In this document: piece after piece, positions 1 to 7,338 of the stretch | Layout: each line of letters begins with the position of its first letter | Position numbering within the stretch: position 1 is the first letter of the stretch | Assembly (NCBI RefSeq): GCF_009363095.1 | Contig: NZ_CP045295.1 | Location: forward strand, 2,604,001 to 2,668,000 | Origin: Paenibacillus cellulositrophicus | Lineage (GTDB): Bacteria > Bacillota > Bacilli > Paenibacillales > Paenibacillaceae | Reading direction: 5' to 3' | DNA: 64,000 bases | Notes under the pieces: model-generated | Told to the model about the DNA's origin: nothing | Databases searched by the model: none | The model's input: the letters and a program-made list of their open reading frames with translations, nothing else | Made by a program: the position numbers and the translations under genes

Positions 1-170
1 GCTCGTTGAAACCTTTCTTGTAATCGTAACTTAATTTTGGATAAAGGCAAAGAACGGTTCCTGTCATTTGCAGTTTTGAGCAAGTTTTAAGCAGAAACTA
101 ACTATCTCCATATATCCATTCAAGTCATAATGACCTTGAGATTAGAAAATCAAGAAAGAAGGAAATCACA

Positions 171-1124
171 ATGCCGGAGTCCTCATTGATTACAACCCCG
201 TTTCATTCCGAATCGACAGCAAGCGATGTCGTTGCAGGGATCAATCTTGCGGGTCGCAGAGCTGTCGTGACGGGAGCCACATCCGGAATCGGCCTTGAAA
301 CAGCCCGAGCTTTGGCTGAAACGGGCGCCGAAGTGACACTAGCTGTTCGCAATCTCAATGCGGGAAAGCTCGCAGCCGAAGATATTGCTGTAACCACGAG
401 TAATCCACTCGTTAAGGTAATGCCATTAAATCTTACCGATCGATCCTCGATAGCCTCATTCGTTGCTTCATGGAGTGGGCCGCTGCACATCTTGATCAAC
501 AACGCGGGTATCATGGCAACGCCCGAGACGCGAACTCCTGAAGGATGGGAGCTTCAATTCGCTACTAATCATTTGGGACATTTCGCTCTAGCCACCGGAC
601 TTCACGATGCTCTAGCTGCAGCAGACGGCGCTCGCGTGGTCTCAGTTAGTTCTGCAGGGCATCTCCGCTCGCCGGTTGTGTTCGATGATATTCACTTCCT
701 GCGCCGTCCCTATGACCCGTTTCTTGCCTACGGACAATCCAAAACAGCTAACATACTATTCGCCGTGGAAGCTTCAAAACGTTGGATCAATGAGGGTATC
801 ACAGCAAATGCTTTGATGCCTGGCGGTGTGCGAACTCCGGGAGTTGACCGTATACAGATCACTCCCGAGCAGATCGAAAAGCTAAACAAGACTAGAACAG
901 GCTATCCGGAAATCATCTGGAAGACCCCTCAACAGGGAGCCGCTACTTCCGCGCTATTGGCAACGTCTCCCTTGTTAAACGGTATCGGCGGCCGATATTT
1001 TGAAAACTGCAACGAGGTCGGACCACGTGTTGGAGAGACTCAGTCGGGGCTCGCCTCTTACGCAATGGATCCCGACGCGGCTGATGAATTGTGGAATGTG
1101 TCTATGGAATTAATGAACAGCTAA
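171..1124 (+). CDS. Short-chain dehydrogenase/reductase (SDR family)
   Basis: NAD(P)H-dependent oxidoreductase of the classical SDR fold, closest in style to the retinol-dehydrogenase/WWOX-like group; the substrate cannot be read. The cofactor motif TGATSGIG lies at residues 34-41, NNAG at about 108-111, and the catalytic YGQSK (YxxxK) near 187. A 25-residue polar extension precedes the Rossmann fold. The ATG is preceded by a purine-rich AAGAAGGAAA site. The gene stands alone and ends at a bidirectional hairpin shared with the convergent AraC gene. A weak dyad (CAAGTCAT/ATGACCTTG) near 122-139 could be an operator. The family is sure; the role is unknown. Confidence 0.9.
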   Translation: MPESSLITTPFHSESTASDVVAGINLAGRRAVVTGATSGIGLETARALAETGAEVTLAVRNLNAGKLAAEDIAVTTSNPLVKVMPLNLTDRSSIASFVASWSGPLHILINNAGIMATPETRTPEGWELQFATNHLGHFALATGLHDALAAADGARVVSVSSAGHLRSPVVFDDIHFLRRPYDPFLAYGQSKTANILFAVEASKRWINEGITANALMPGGVRTPGVDRIQITPEQIEKLNKTRTGYPEIIWKTPQQGAATSALLATSPLLNGIGGRYFENCNEVGPRVGETQSGLASYAMDPDAADELWNVSMELMNS

Positions 1125-1150
1125 TGAGTCACTAACCTATTTCATACAAA

Positions 1151-1173
1151 AAGACCCCTTTACGAGGGGTCTT
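1151..1173. terminator. Bidirectional terminator between SDR and AraC genes
   Basis: AAGACCCCT and AGGGGTCTT form a 9-bp stem around a short loop between two convergent genes. The minus-strand reading is followed by a T run, so it serves the AraC gene best and probably the SDR gene as well. Confidence 0.8.
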
Positions 1174-1196
1174 ACGTTACGTTATTACATAATCGG

Positions 1197-2099
1197 CTAT
1201 ACCTTTTTTACCGGCCGCAGCACAGCATAACCATATCCTTCAGGGAAATGCCGTTGGTAGTCTTGTTTGATCCCTTCATCCCATTCGTAGCCCATACCTG
1301 TGAGGTCGAAGTTCCACGCCACTTCTTCAACGGTTCTCATCACAGCGCCATTATCCTTCAAATAGTCGAAAGGCGGGTGAAAAAAGACCAAATACTCCGA
1401 TTCCGGAATTTCCCTGCACTCCATCCCTTCCGGAATGGGCCCCTCGTACTCCAATGAAACAGGGATTCCATATAGGTACCCCTTTTGACCATTTTGGTAA
1501 AACCATCCCGCCGTCTGACCCAGTTGTCCAGGGAGGGTGTGATTGGACATACTCTCCAGCGTACCGCTGATCTCGTCACAAGAATGTCCCTTTTCCCAGA
1601 AGTCCCCATAGTTTGCTGCGGAAAGGTCCCAGATCCCGATAAATTTATGCGCCGGAATGAACTCGACTTTGATCTCCGCTGGTTGCAAATGCACCTTGCT
1701 CATCTTATCCCGCTCCTTGATCAAATAATGGTAAGGCGAGAATACCTCCTGACGAATAGCCAGCTTAATAGGGCGGGGAGCTTTTTGGTAGGCTGCGGGG
1801 GTGAGTTGAAAAGCTTTGTTGAACGCACGTGTGAACGCCTCTTGGGATGAGAACCCGTACTTTAAAGCAATATCCAGAACCCGCTGGTCCGTGTCACGGA
1901 GCTCCAGGGCGGCTCGACTGATTCTTCGAGTCCAGACGTAATCCCGTAATGTTGTCCCGGTCAATTGGTTGAACTGCCTGGAACAATAATAAGGGGAATA
2001 GCCTAACTGCTCCGACATCTTCAATAAAGACGAACTCTCCGTTATATTGGCTTCGATCCAATCCACCATAAGCTGGACCATCTCGTTCCATTCGTACAT
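1197..2099 (-). CDS. AraC-family regulator with GyrI-like effector domain
   Basis: Cytoplasmic transcription factor. The N-terminal 100 residues form the double helix-turn-helix of the AraC/XylS family (the GFSSQEAFTRAFNKAF segment is the second HTH). The rest, from about residue 135, looks like a GyrI/SOUL-like ligand-binding domain, as in Rob- and SbmC-type proteins that sense small amphipathic compounds. I place the start at the ATG at 2099, because AAGGAGGGAGG lies just upstream; an upstream in-frame codon at 2129 lacks such a site. It is monocistronic. The nearby multidrug-type pump is a possible target, but nothing in the sequence proves it. Confidence 0.9.
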   Translation of the reverse strand: MYEWNEMVQLMVDWIEANITESSSLLKMSEQLGYSPYYCSRQFNQLTGTTLRDYVWTRRISRAALELRDTDQRVLDIALKYGFSSQEAFTRAFNKAFQLTPAAYQKAPRPIKLAIRQEVFSPYHYLIKERDKMSKVHLQPAEIKVEFIPAHKFIGIWDLSAANYGDFWEKGHSCDEISGTLESMSNHTLPGQLGQTAGWFYQNGQKGYLYGIPVSLEYEGPIPEGMECREIPESEYLVFFHPPFDYLKDNGAVMRTVEEVAWNFDLTGMGYEWDEGIKQDYQRHFPEGYGYAVLRPVKKV

Positions 2100-2225
2100 G
2101 GAAGTCCTCCCTCCTTTCCCTTCGATCATAGCACCGGCAATTTTCGCATATTTGATTCGAGTTGCACAATAAAAACCGGGTGTTACTTGTGATACGGTTC
2201 TCCACGTTGATCATAAAATACAGAT

Positions 2226-2254
2226 ACAGCAGCCGACTAATTGCCGGCTGCTGT
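2226..2254 (-). terminator. Terminator of the Bcr/CflA gene
   Basis: ACAGCAGCCG and CGGCTGCTGT form a 10-bp stem 64 bp beyond the stop codon of the efflux gene. On the minus strand it runs into a T-rich stretch. Confidence 0.7.
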
Positions 2255-2317
2255 TGGTTGTTTTTGAGCTATTGTTCTCGTTTAACTTAGCTTTACTTCC
2301 TCAATCTGATCTAAAAA

Positions 2318-3538
2318 TCAGGCTCGAATTTGCGCCTGTTGTGATGCACTCGGAGCTTTTCTTACCAGTCCGAAATAAGCAAGCATGGCTGCGGTGCTCG
2401 TCGCTAAAATAATCAGGCCTAGCGGAACGGCTGTATTTTCACCGGCAATCCCAACCATAGGAGCAACCACCGCACCTAGCAGAAAAGGGATGACCCCCAG
2501 GAGTGCGGCAGCACTTCCCGCCATATTGGCCTGTCTCTCCATGGCAAGCGGAAACGCCGCAGTGGATGTAATGCCTATGGAGCAAACAAAGAAAAACAGC
2601 GGGATGACCAAGGCGAACAGCGGACCATGGAATACAGCGACCACTAGAACAACGATGCTTGCCGATAAGGCTACCCATAGGCCAAACAACAGGAAAGCCT
2701 GTTCAGATATGCGATGCGCCATCCGCCCGACCAATTGCGAGCCTATAATCAAGCTGATGCCATTTGATCCGAATAGCAAGGCGAAAACGGCCGGTGTGAC
2801 GCCATAAATATTTTGATAAATAAAAGGTGTTCCTGAAACATAAGCAAACACACCCGCGATCATAATCCCCTGTGCAAGCATGTAGCCGACGAACTGACGG
2901 TCACGCAAGAGCATTCCGTAGCTGCGGAGCTGGTTCGCAAAGTTGGGTTTCTCGCGTCTTTCCGTTGGGAGCGTCTCTTTCAAGCGCCACTTGGTCATCG
3001 CCCACAAGTAAATCCCCAGCAGAGACAGCGCGATAAACACGCCAATCCACGTTGTGAACGAAAGAATACCGCTGCCTGCAATCGGTGCAGCAAGTGGACC
3101 CAAATTACCGACAAGCAGCAGCAAAGAGAAAAATTTAGTGAGTTCGTGGCCGCTGTACAGATCGCGGGCTATGGCTCGCGAGATGACGATTCCCGCGGAA
3201 GCGGAAAACCCTTGGGCGAATCGGAACAGGATCAGCAAGCCAATATTGGGTGCGAATGCGCAAGCCAACGAGGAGATGATATACACGGCCATGGAAATCA
3301 GCAGCGGATTCCGCCGGCCATACACATCACTTAGCGAGCCCATAACGAGCTGACCTATACCTAATCCAAGCAAACAAGCCGTCAGGCTAAACTGGACGAG
3401 TGATGCGCTCGTATTGAAATTATGTGCGATTTCAGGAAATGCCGGTAAATACATATCAATCGTAAACGGGCCTAACGTCGAAAATAAACCCAGCAACAAA
3501 GCCAGGCCGAAAACACTCCCTGCATTATTTTTGCTCAT
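2318..3538 (-). CDS. Bcr/CflA-type drug efflux MFS transporter
   Basis: Proton-driven export of small drugs across the cytoplasmic membrane, by family. The protein of about 406 residues has twelve hydrophobic segments, the DMYLPAFPEIA motif in helix 1 that typifies the Bcr/CflA (DHA1) group, and the GSLSDVYGRR loop 2-3 motif of MFS proteins. ATG at 3538 is chosen because TTGGAG lies about 12 bases upstream; the in-frame TTG at 3556 has no site of its own. Its promoter (3683-3713) has the 19-bp spacer and dyad of a MerR-activated promoter, although no merR gene adjoins it. Substrate unknown. Confidence 0.92.
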   Translation of the reverse strand: MSKNNAGSVFGLALLLGLFSTLGPFTIDMYLPAFPEIAHNFNTSASLVQFSLTACLLGLGIGQLVMGSLSDVYGRRNPLLISMAVYIISSLACAFAPNIGLLILFRFAQGFSASAGIVISRAIARDLYSGHELTKFFSLLLLVGNLGPLAAPIAGSGILSFTTWIGVFIALSLLGIYLWAMTKWRLKETLPTERREKPNFANQLRSYGMLLRDRQFVGYMLAQGIMIAGVFAYVSGTPFIYQNIYGVTPAVFALLFGSNGISLIIGSQLVGRMAHRISEQAFLLFGLWVALSASIVVLVVAVFHGPLFALVIPLFFFVCSIGITSTAAFPLAMERQANMAGSAAALLGVIPFLLGAVVAPMVGIAGENTAVPLGLIILATSTAAMLAYFGLVRKAPSASQQAQIRA

Positions 3539-3682
3539 TATGAGTTGAATCTCCAATTCTAGTATGGTTTCTATTTTCTAAGATCATTTTCAGACATGCC
3601 GATGATGCAGCTCACATCTTTTTCTCCAGTCTCCTTTCCTAGTCTTCGTTAGATCTTCTGCGCTTCTTCCATGTTTAGTTGA

Positions 3683-3713
3683 AGTATAAGGCCTAGAGTT
3701 AACTGTAGGTCAA
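3683..3713 (-). promoter_or_regulatory. MerR-type promoter of the Bcr/CflA gene
   Basis: Read on the minus strand, TTGACC (3713-3708) and TATACT (3688-3683) are separated by exactly 19 bp, two more than optimal. The spacer holds the near-perfect dyad CCTAGAGTTAACTGTAGG (3692-3709). This long-spacer geometry with a central dyad is the hallmark of promoters that MerR-family activators twist into register. No MerR gene lies nearby, so the regulator would act in trans. Confidence 0.75.
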
Positions 3714-3736
3714 GGATTTTCGCTTATAGAATTTCT

Positions 3737-4111
3737 TCATTGAATCACGTCCGCCGCCGGCAATGTAATATACACGGCATCAATTTCACTTTTCTCATCC
3801 ATTAATGCTTTTGCAATTCGATGTCCCCCATCAATTAATTGTCCGTCTGAACATAATAATATGGGGTACTCCATGTTGGCGTTGATAATCCGCTGACAAT
3901 GAAGCGCAACATTGCGTATCGTTGGAATTGGGGTCCTCCTGCTATCTTTAAACCAACAATCCTGATCCAGTTCCTTTATTGAATCAATCTTGATTGTATG
4001 AACGGGTAAGTTCTTAGATAACTCCCATAGTTTCTCTACGTCCCAGAAATGATGCCTTCCGTCAATCACCCTTCCATGAATATGCTTCATTCGTGAAAGT
4101 AGCTCTTCCAC
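3737..4111 (-). CDS. ParB-like N-terminal-domain protein
   Basis: Small protein of about 124 residues whose C-terminal half carries DGQLIDGGHRIAKA, resembling the DGHHRxxA box of the ParB/Srx (ParB-like nuclease) fold. In ParB relatives this box binds CTP or acts as a nuclease or kinase-like site. No helix-turn-helix follows, so it is not a chromosome-partition ParB. I choose the GTG at 4111 because GGAGGTGATT precedes it at good spacing. It sits alone between the efflux and acetyltransferase genes. Function unknown; the domain call is moderate. Confidence 0.65.
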   Translation of the reverse strand: MEELLSRMKHIHGRVIDGRHHFWDVEKLWELSKNLPVHTIKIDSIKELDQDCWFKDSRRTPIPTIRNVALHCQRIINANMEYPILLCSDGQLIDGGHRIAKALMDEKSEIDAVYITLPAADVIQ

Positions 4112-4184
4112 AACAATCACCTCCGTTTTTCATATTAATCGATGGCATAGCGTCCTCCACTCCTTGACCGTGACGGGTAATCTG

Positions 4185-5105
4185 CTACGGTGAGAAGATC
4201 GCTTCATAATGAATTCTTTGATACTCCTCCTGAAAACCAAATTTTTTATAGAGCCCTTTAGCCGCATCATTTTTACTGTCTACGCTTAACCGAACATCAA
4301 CTGCACCTGAATGCTGAAGCCTTTGCAGTATTTCGGATAGCAGCGCTTCCCCAATGCCCCGTCTGTGCCATTCACGCTTTACTGCAATAGTCGGTATTCT
4401 GGCATGAATTCCTCGAAATGTAGCACAAAGGAGGCCAACTGCTGTCCCCGTTTTATTTTCACATAGCATATACAGGTTTTGCGAAAAACCAGTTCCCTGA
4501 AATTCGTGAATGACACTCTCAACCGTTTTGTTACCACCGAATGCATTGTTATAAATCTCTGCCCAAATCGGAGCATCTTCTAGCGTAGGGGGACGGAATT
4601 CAAATTCTGATGGAGGGCTCGAAACGTTGATGTGGTTTAGGTCGTTTAAGCACAAAATATTCAGGCTGTTTTGCAACTGCATTCCAAAATTGGCACCAAG
4701 AGCGGTTTCTCCAGAAATACTCGTGAGCGCACGATGAATAAAGTGAATTTGTTTCGCCTCTTGTTGTGCGATTTCAGCCAGTCGTGTAAAAATAAACTTA
4801 AACATTGCCGTACCAATGCCTCGCCTGCGCCAATCCACGTCCACCGTCCCGTAACAATACACGGAAACGTGTGTAGTCCGTTCAACGAAACATAATGAAA
4901 AATAACCGACGGTTGTCTGTCCAAGCTCAACAACGAACGTGTTATCCCGAATTCGTTCGCCGGGTTCATCTAAATCCTGCTCAAACGCTTCGGCCGTTAG
5001 CCCGTTCAACATATGAAATGGGTCGCGATTGATCATGGATACAATATTTGCTGTATCTGACCGTTTATGCAGGCGAATTACCAAGTCATCATCCGAAAGC
5101 TTCAT
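4185..5105 (-). CDS. Tandem GNAT-family N-acetyltransferase
   Basis: Acetyl-CoA-dependent N-acetyltransferase with two GNAT domains in one 306-residue chain. Each carries the pyrophosphate-binding loop: RRRGIGTA in the N-terminal half and RRGIGEA near residue 250. The C-terminal copy also shows the usual LYKKFGF ending. Double-GNAT proteins often keep only one active half; which half acts here cannot be told. The ATG at 5105 has GGAGG 11 bases upstream and is preferred to the in-frame TTG at 5123. Substrate unknown. Confidence 0.88.
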   Translation of the reverse strand: MKLSDDDLVIRLHKRSDTANIVSMINRDPFHMLNGLTAEAFEQDLDEPGERIRDNTFVVELGQTTVGYFSLCFVERTTHVSVYCYGTVDVDWRRRGIGTAMFKFIFTRLAEIAQQEAKQIHFIHRALTSISGETALGANFGMQLQNSLNILCLNDLNHINVSSPPSEFEFRPPTLEDAPIWAEIYNNAFGGNKTVESVIHEFQGTGFSQNLYMLCENKTGTAVGLLCATFRGIHARIPTIAVKREWHRRGIGEALLSEILQRLQHSGAVDVRLSVDSKNDAAKGLYKKFGFQEEYQRIHYEAIFSP

Positions 5106-5191
5106 TCCGTATTTTTCCTCCAATACATATTTACCAATTTATAACAATACTGCCGGCTTTGAACTAACGTTTCCCGTTAATTGAAAGCCGC

Positions 5192-5536
5192 TCATGTTTT
5201 CGGTTGGTTTTTTACTCCCCACTCGCATAACCCTTCCAATACGGGTAAGAGTGTCTCCGCTTTCTCTGTAAGACTGTACTCGACTTTTGGAGGAACTTGA
5301 GGATACTCTTTCCGTTTCACCATCCCATCCGCTTCTAATTCTTTAAGTTGTGAACTCAATGTTTTAAAAGTAATAGCCCCGATCTGTCTCTTCAAATCAT
5401 TAAAGCGAACCGTTTGATTTTCTGCCAGGAGGTAGATAATCACCATTTTCCATTTACCGCCAATAACGGATAATGTGTATCCAAAAGGTGTATCCTGAAC
5501 ATTTTTAACTTTGCCTTTATACTCAGCCATGCTCAT
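5192..5536 (-). CDS. HxlR-family transcriptional regulator
   Basis: Winged-helix regulator of the HxlR/YodB (DUF24) type. The core runs TPFGYTLSVIGGKWKMVIIYLL, recognition helix ITFKTLSSQLKELEADGMV, wing with PPKVEYSLT. With the start at the ATG at 5536 (AAAGGG upstream) the protein has 114 residues, the usual family length; the longer reading to 5602 would run into the promoter region. It is divergent from ridA, and the shared 100-bp gap contains dyads, so it very likely controls both. No cysteine is present, so it is not a thiol-switch type such as YodB. Confidence 0.9.
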   Translation of the reverse strand: MSMAEYKGKVKNVQDTPFGYTLSVIGGKWKMVIIYLLAENQTVRFNDLKRQIGAITFKTLSSQLKELEADGMVKRKEYPQVPPKVEYSLTEKAETLLPVLEGLCEWGVKNQPKT

Positions 5537-5554
5537 ATTTGCACTACCCTTTCT

Positions 5555-5582
5555 GATAGTACCTATCAATAAAGTGCGTACT
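5555..5582. promoter_or_regulatory. Candidate HxlR operator between hxlR-type gene and ridA-type gene
   Basis: GATAGTACCTATC (5555-5567) is a 13-bp dyad, and AGTAC at 5558-5562 is repeated inverted as GTACT at 5578-5582. GTAC-centred dyads are typical of HxlR-family sites. The location in the divergent control region supports autoregulation and control of the RidA gene. Confidence 0.5.
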
Positions 5583-5641
5583 ATATTTTTATTTTTTCTC
5601 ATCTTATACTTGCCTTACTTTGAAGTAAAGGAGAGAAAAAA

Positions 5642-6025
5642 ATGACTACAGTGAAAACCTACAATCACGATCTTTGGGATCACGGCATCACCCAGGGCTA
5701 TAGCGTCAACGGCACGATTTACATCTCGGGGCAATTTTCCCACGATACAGAGGGAGCGTTTGTTGGCGAGGGAGATATCGAGGCACAGACCCGGCAGACG
5801 CTGGAAAATCTGGATCGAGTACTGGCGGGATTTGGTGTCACCAAGTCGAACCTGGCTTATGTTGAGATCTATCTGACAAAAGCGCAAGAGCACTTCGAGC
5901 ATTGCATTCGGCTGTTCAAGGAATACATCGGACAACACAGGCCAGCCGGCAGCTGCATCGGCGTAACATATCTGGCGTCTCCCGAGCAGCTGATCGAGAT
6001 CAGTGCCGTCGCACACACGGACTAA
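5642..6025 (+). CDS. RidA-family (YjgF/YER057c) enamine/imine deaminase-like protein
   Basis: Small 127-residue protein of the Rid superfamily. The canonical members hydrolyse reactive 2-aminoacrylate-type enamines and form cytoplasmic trimers. The sequence shows GTIYISGQ, the QTRQTLENLDRVLAGFG helix and the YLASPEQLIEISAVA end typical of the fold. The catalytic Arg in the usual SxRxxV context is not obvious here, so it may belong to one of the Rid1-7 subgroups without deaminase activity. RBS AAAGGAGAG. Transcribed away from the HxlR gene; ends at a strong terminator at 6073-6109. Confidence 0.85.
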   Translation: MTTVKTYNHDLWDHGITQGYSVNGTIYISGQFSHDTEGAFVGEGDIEAQTRQTLENLDRVLAGFGVTKSNLAYVEIYLTKAQEHFEHCIRLFKEYIGQHRPAGSCIGVTYLASPEQLIEISAVAHTD

Positions 6026-6072
6026 CCCGGCTAACGTGGTTGGCCGGACTGCAAGGGCGCAGCATTTACGAA

Positions 6073-6109
6073 AAAAGACTGAACGCTCTATTCTGGGCTT
6101 CAGTCTTTT
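6073..6109 (+). terminator. Terminator of the RidA-type gene
   Basis: AAAAGACTGAA and TTCAGTCTTTT form an 11-bp stem with a T run, 48 bp past the stop codon. Confidence 0.8.
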
Positions 6110-6172
6110 ATTGACGATCGACAAAGTATTGATTTCAGTAAGAGTTATTAGAGAGGCCAGCGGGGCGTCGGT

Positions 6173-6268
6173 GAACTAGAGAACGGGAAAAAAGCGCCTT
6201 CTATGCTAACAGTTACTGCATTAGCAAAGGCGCTTCAAGCTATGCCATTGGTTTTTATTAAAGGGTAG
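6173..6268 (+). pseudogene. Remnant of an XRE-family regulator (C-terminal part)
   Basis: One frame reads ELENGKKAPSMLTVTALAKA then LQAMPLVFIKG and a TAG stop. It matches the end of the HTH and the following helix of the XRE gene at 48220-48438 (ELENGEKAPSLLTITALARA) in both protein and DNA. Homology begins abruptly at about 6173 with no HTH start upstream, so only the 3' third of a gene remains. There is no start codon or ribosome site. Confidence 0.7.
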
Positions 6269-6291
6269 GGGACAGATCGTTCCCCGGCTGC

Positions 6292-7338
6292 CTAGAGCAT
6301 CCGCATCCCCTGCGCAATCACCCCGTAAATCGGCTCCATCTTTGCCTCGTCAACGCTGGCCAGAGGCGAGATGGAACGGATTCGTTCCGCCAATCGGCTT
6401 CGCACAAGCGGAATATTCTGCAGCACGCCTCCCTGCAAAATCAGGGCAAATGGCTCTTCCGCTTCAGCCAATCCGATTCTTTCGATCACGGCCTGGGCCC
6501 CTAGAAACAACTCGTCGGCAGCAGCCTCGAGAATCATGCGTGCAGACGTGTCTCCCTCCTGCTCCGCTTCACTCACGAGCTTGCTGAGCCCGGCTGTTTT
6601 CTCCACGCTGTATGCCGCGGAGTAGGCCCAGTTGAACAGTTCCTCTTCCGTGCGCAGCTTCAGATGATGCAGCAGCTTACCCGTTAACGCCGTGGCACCG
6701 CTCCTTCCGTCATATCCACGCAGTGCGGCAATGATGGCCTGCTTACCGATCCAATAGCCGCTGCCTTCATCGCCGACACGGTGGCCCCAGCCGCCGGCAC
6801 GAGCGCTTTCACCGCTCGCGTTGATCCCGTACACGATCGAGCCGGTACCGGCGATGACCAGAATGCCGGGGGCGCCGCCTGTGGCACCGAGTAGAGCGGC
6901 CACGCCGTCATTCTCCACGATGATGCGGTCGGCCTGCACTTGCGTGTTTCGAAGCGCTTCATGGACAAGCTCCTCAATCACCTGACGGTCGTAATCGGTA
7001 TCCAGGCCGGCGAGGCCGAACACCGCACAGGTCACATGCAGCGGTGACTCTACTGTTACGGCAGGTGAAGGATCTTCGGCCTGAGAAGGGAGAGGAGCAG
7101 CATCTCCGTCAAACGCAGACCGCGTATTCCCTTGAACATCCAGATCCGCCAGCTGCCTCTTGGCTTCCTCGATCGCACGCGTAAGCTCAAGCGCCGCGGC
7201 TTCGCGCCCTACTCCCTGGTAGTTGCATGATCCCGCACGCCCGCTCGCCAGCACCCGGCCCTCGGCATCCGCAAACACGGCCAGACACTTCGTCCCCCCG
7301 CCGTCTACGGCCAGCAGAGGAATGGTTGCGATGTTCAT
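6292..7338 (-). CDS. BadF/BadG-type sugar kinase (N-acetylglucosamine kinase-like)
   Basis: ASKHA-fold ATPase that by family phosphorylates an amino sugar (GlcNAc or MurNAc kinases belong here). Motifs: phosphate-1 loop AVDGGGTKCLA at about residues 10-20, VFGLAGLD, ENDGVAALLGA, phosphate-2 loop VIAGTGSIVYG and RAGGWGHRVGDEGSGYWIG, all typical of NagK-type BadF proteins. An insert of about 30 Pro/Ala/Ser-rich residues follows residue 68, where relatives are usually shorter. Its ATG overlaps the stop of the lyase gene (ATGA), indicating translational coupling at the end of the PIG-L/lyase operon. The cluster implies an intracellular amino-sugar-like substrate. Confidence 0.85.
   Translation of the reverse strand: MNIATIPLLAVDGGGTKCLAVFADAEGRVLASGRAGSCNYQGVGREAAALELTRAIEEAKRQLADLDVQGNTRSAFDGDAAPLPSQAEDPSPAVTVESPLHVTCAVFGLAGLDTDYDRQVIEELVHEALRNTQVQADRIIVENDGVAALLGATGGAPGILVIAGTGSIVYGINASGESARAGGWGHRVGDEGSGYWIGKQAIIAALRGYDGRSGATALTGKLLHHLKLRTEEELFNWAYSAAYSVEKTAGLSKLVSEAEQEGDTSARMILEAAADELFLGAQAVIERIGLAEAEEPFALILQGGVLQNIPLVRSRLAERIRSISPLASVDEAKMEPIYGVIAQGMRML

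Noticed and set aside
1..170. Open frame at the window start considered as the tail of a gene
   Set aside because: The short frame ending near 90 has no family signature, so I cannot support a partial gene.
3737..4111. Calling the ParB-like protein a chromosome-partition ParB
   Set aside because: No helix-turn-helix or parA partner is present; only a ParB-fold box is visible.
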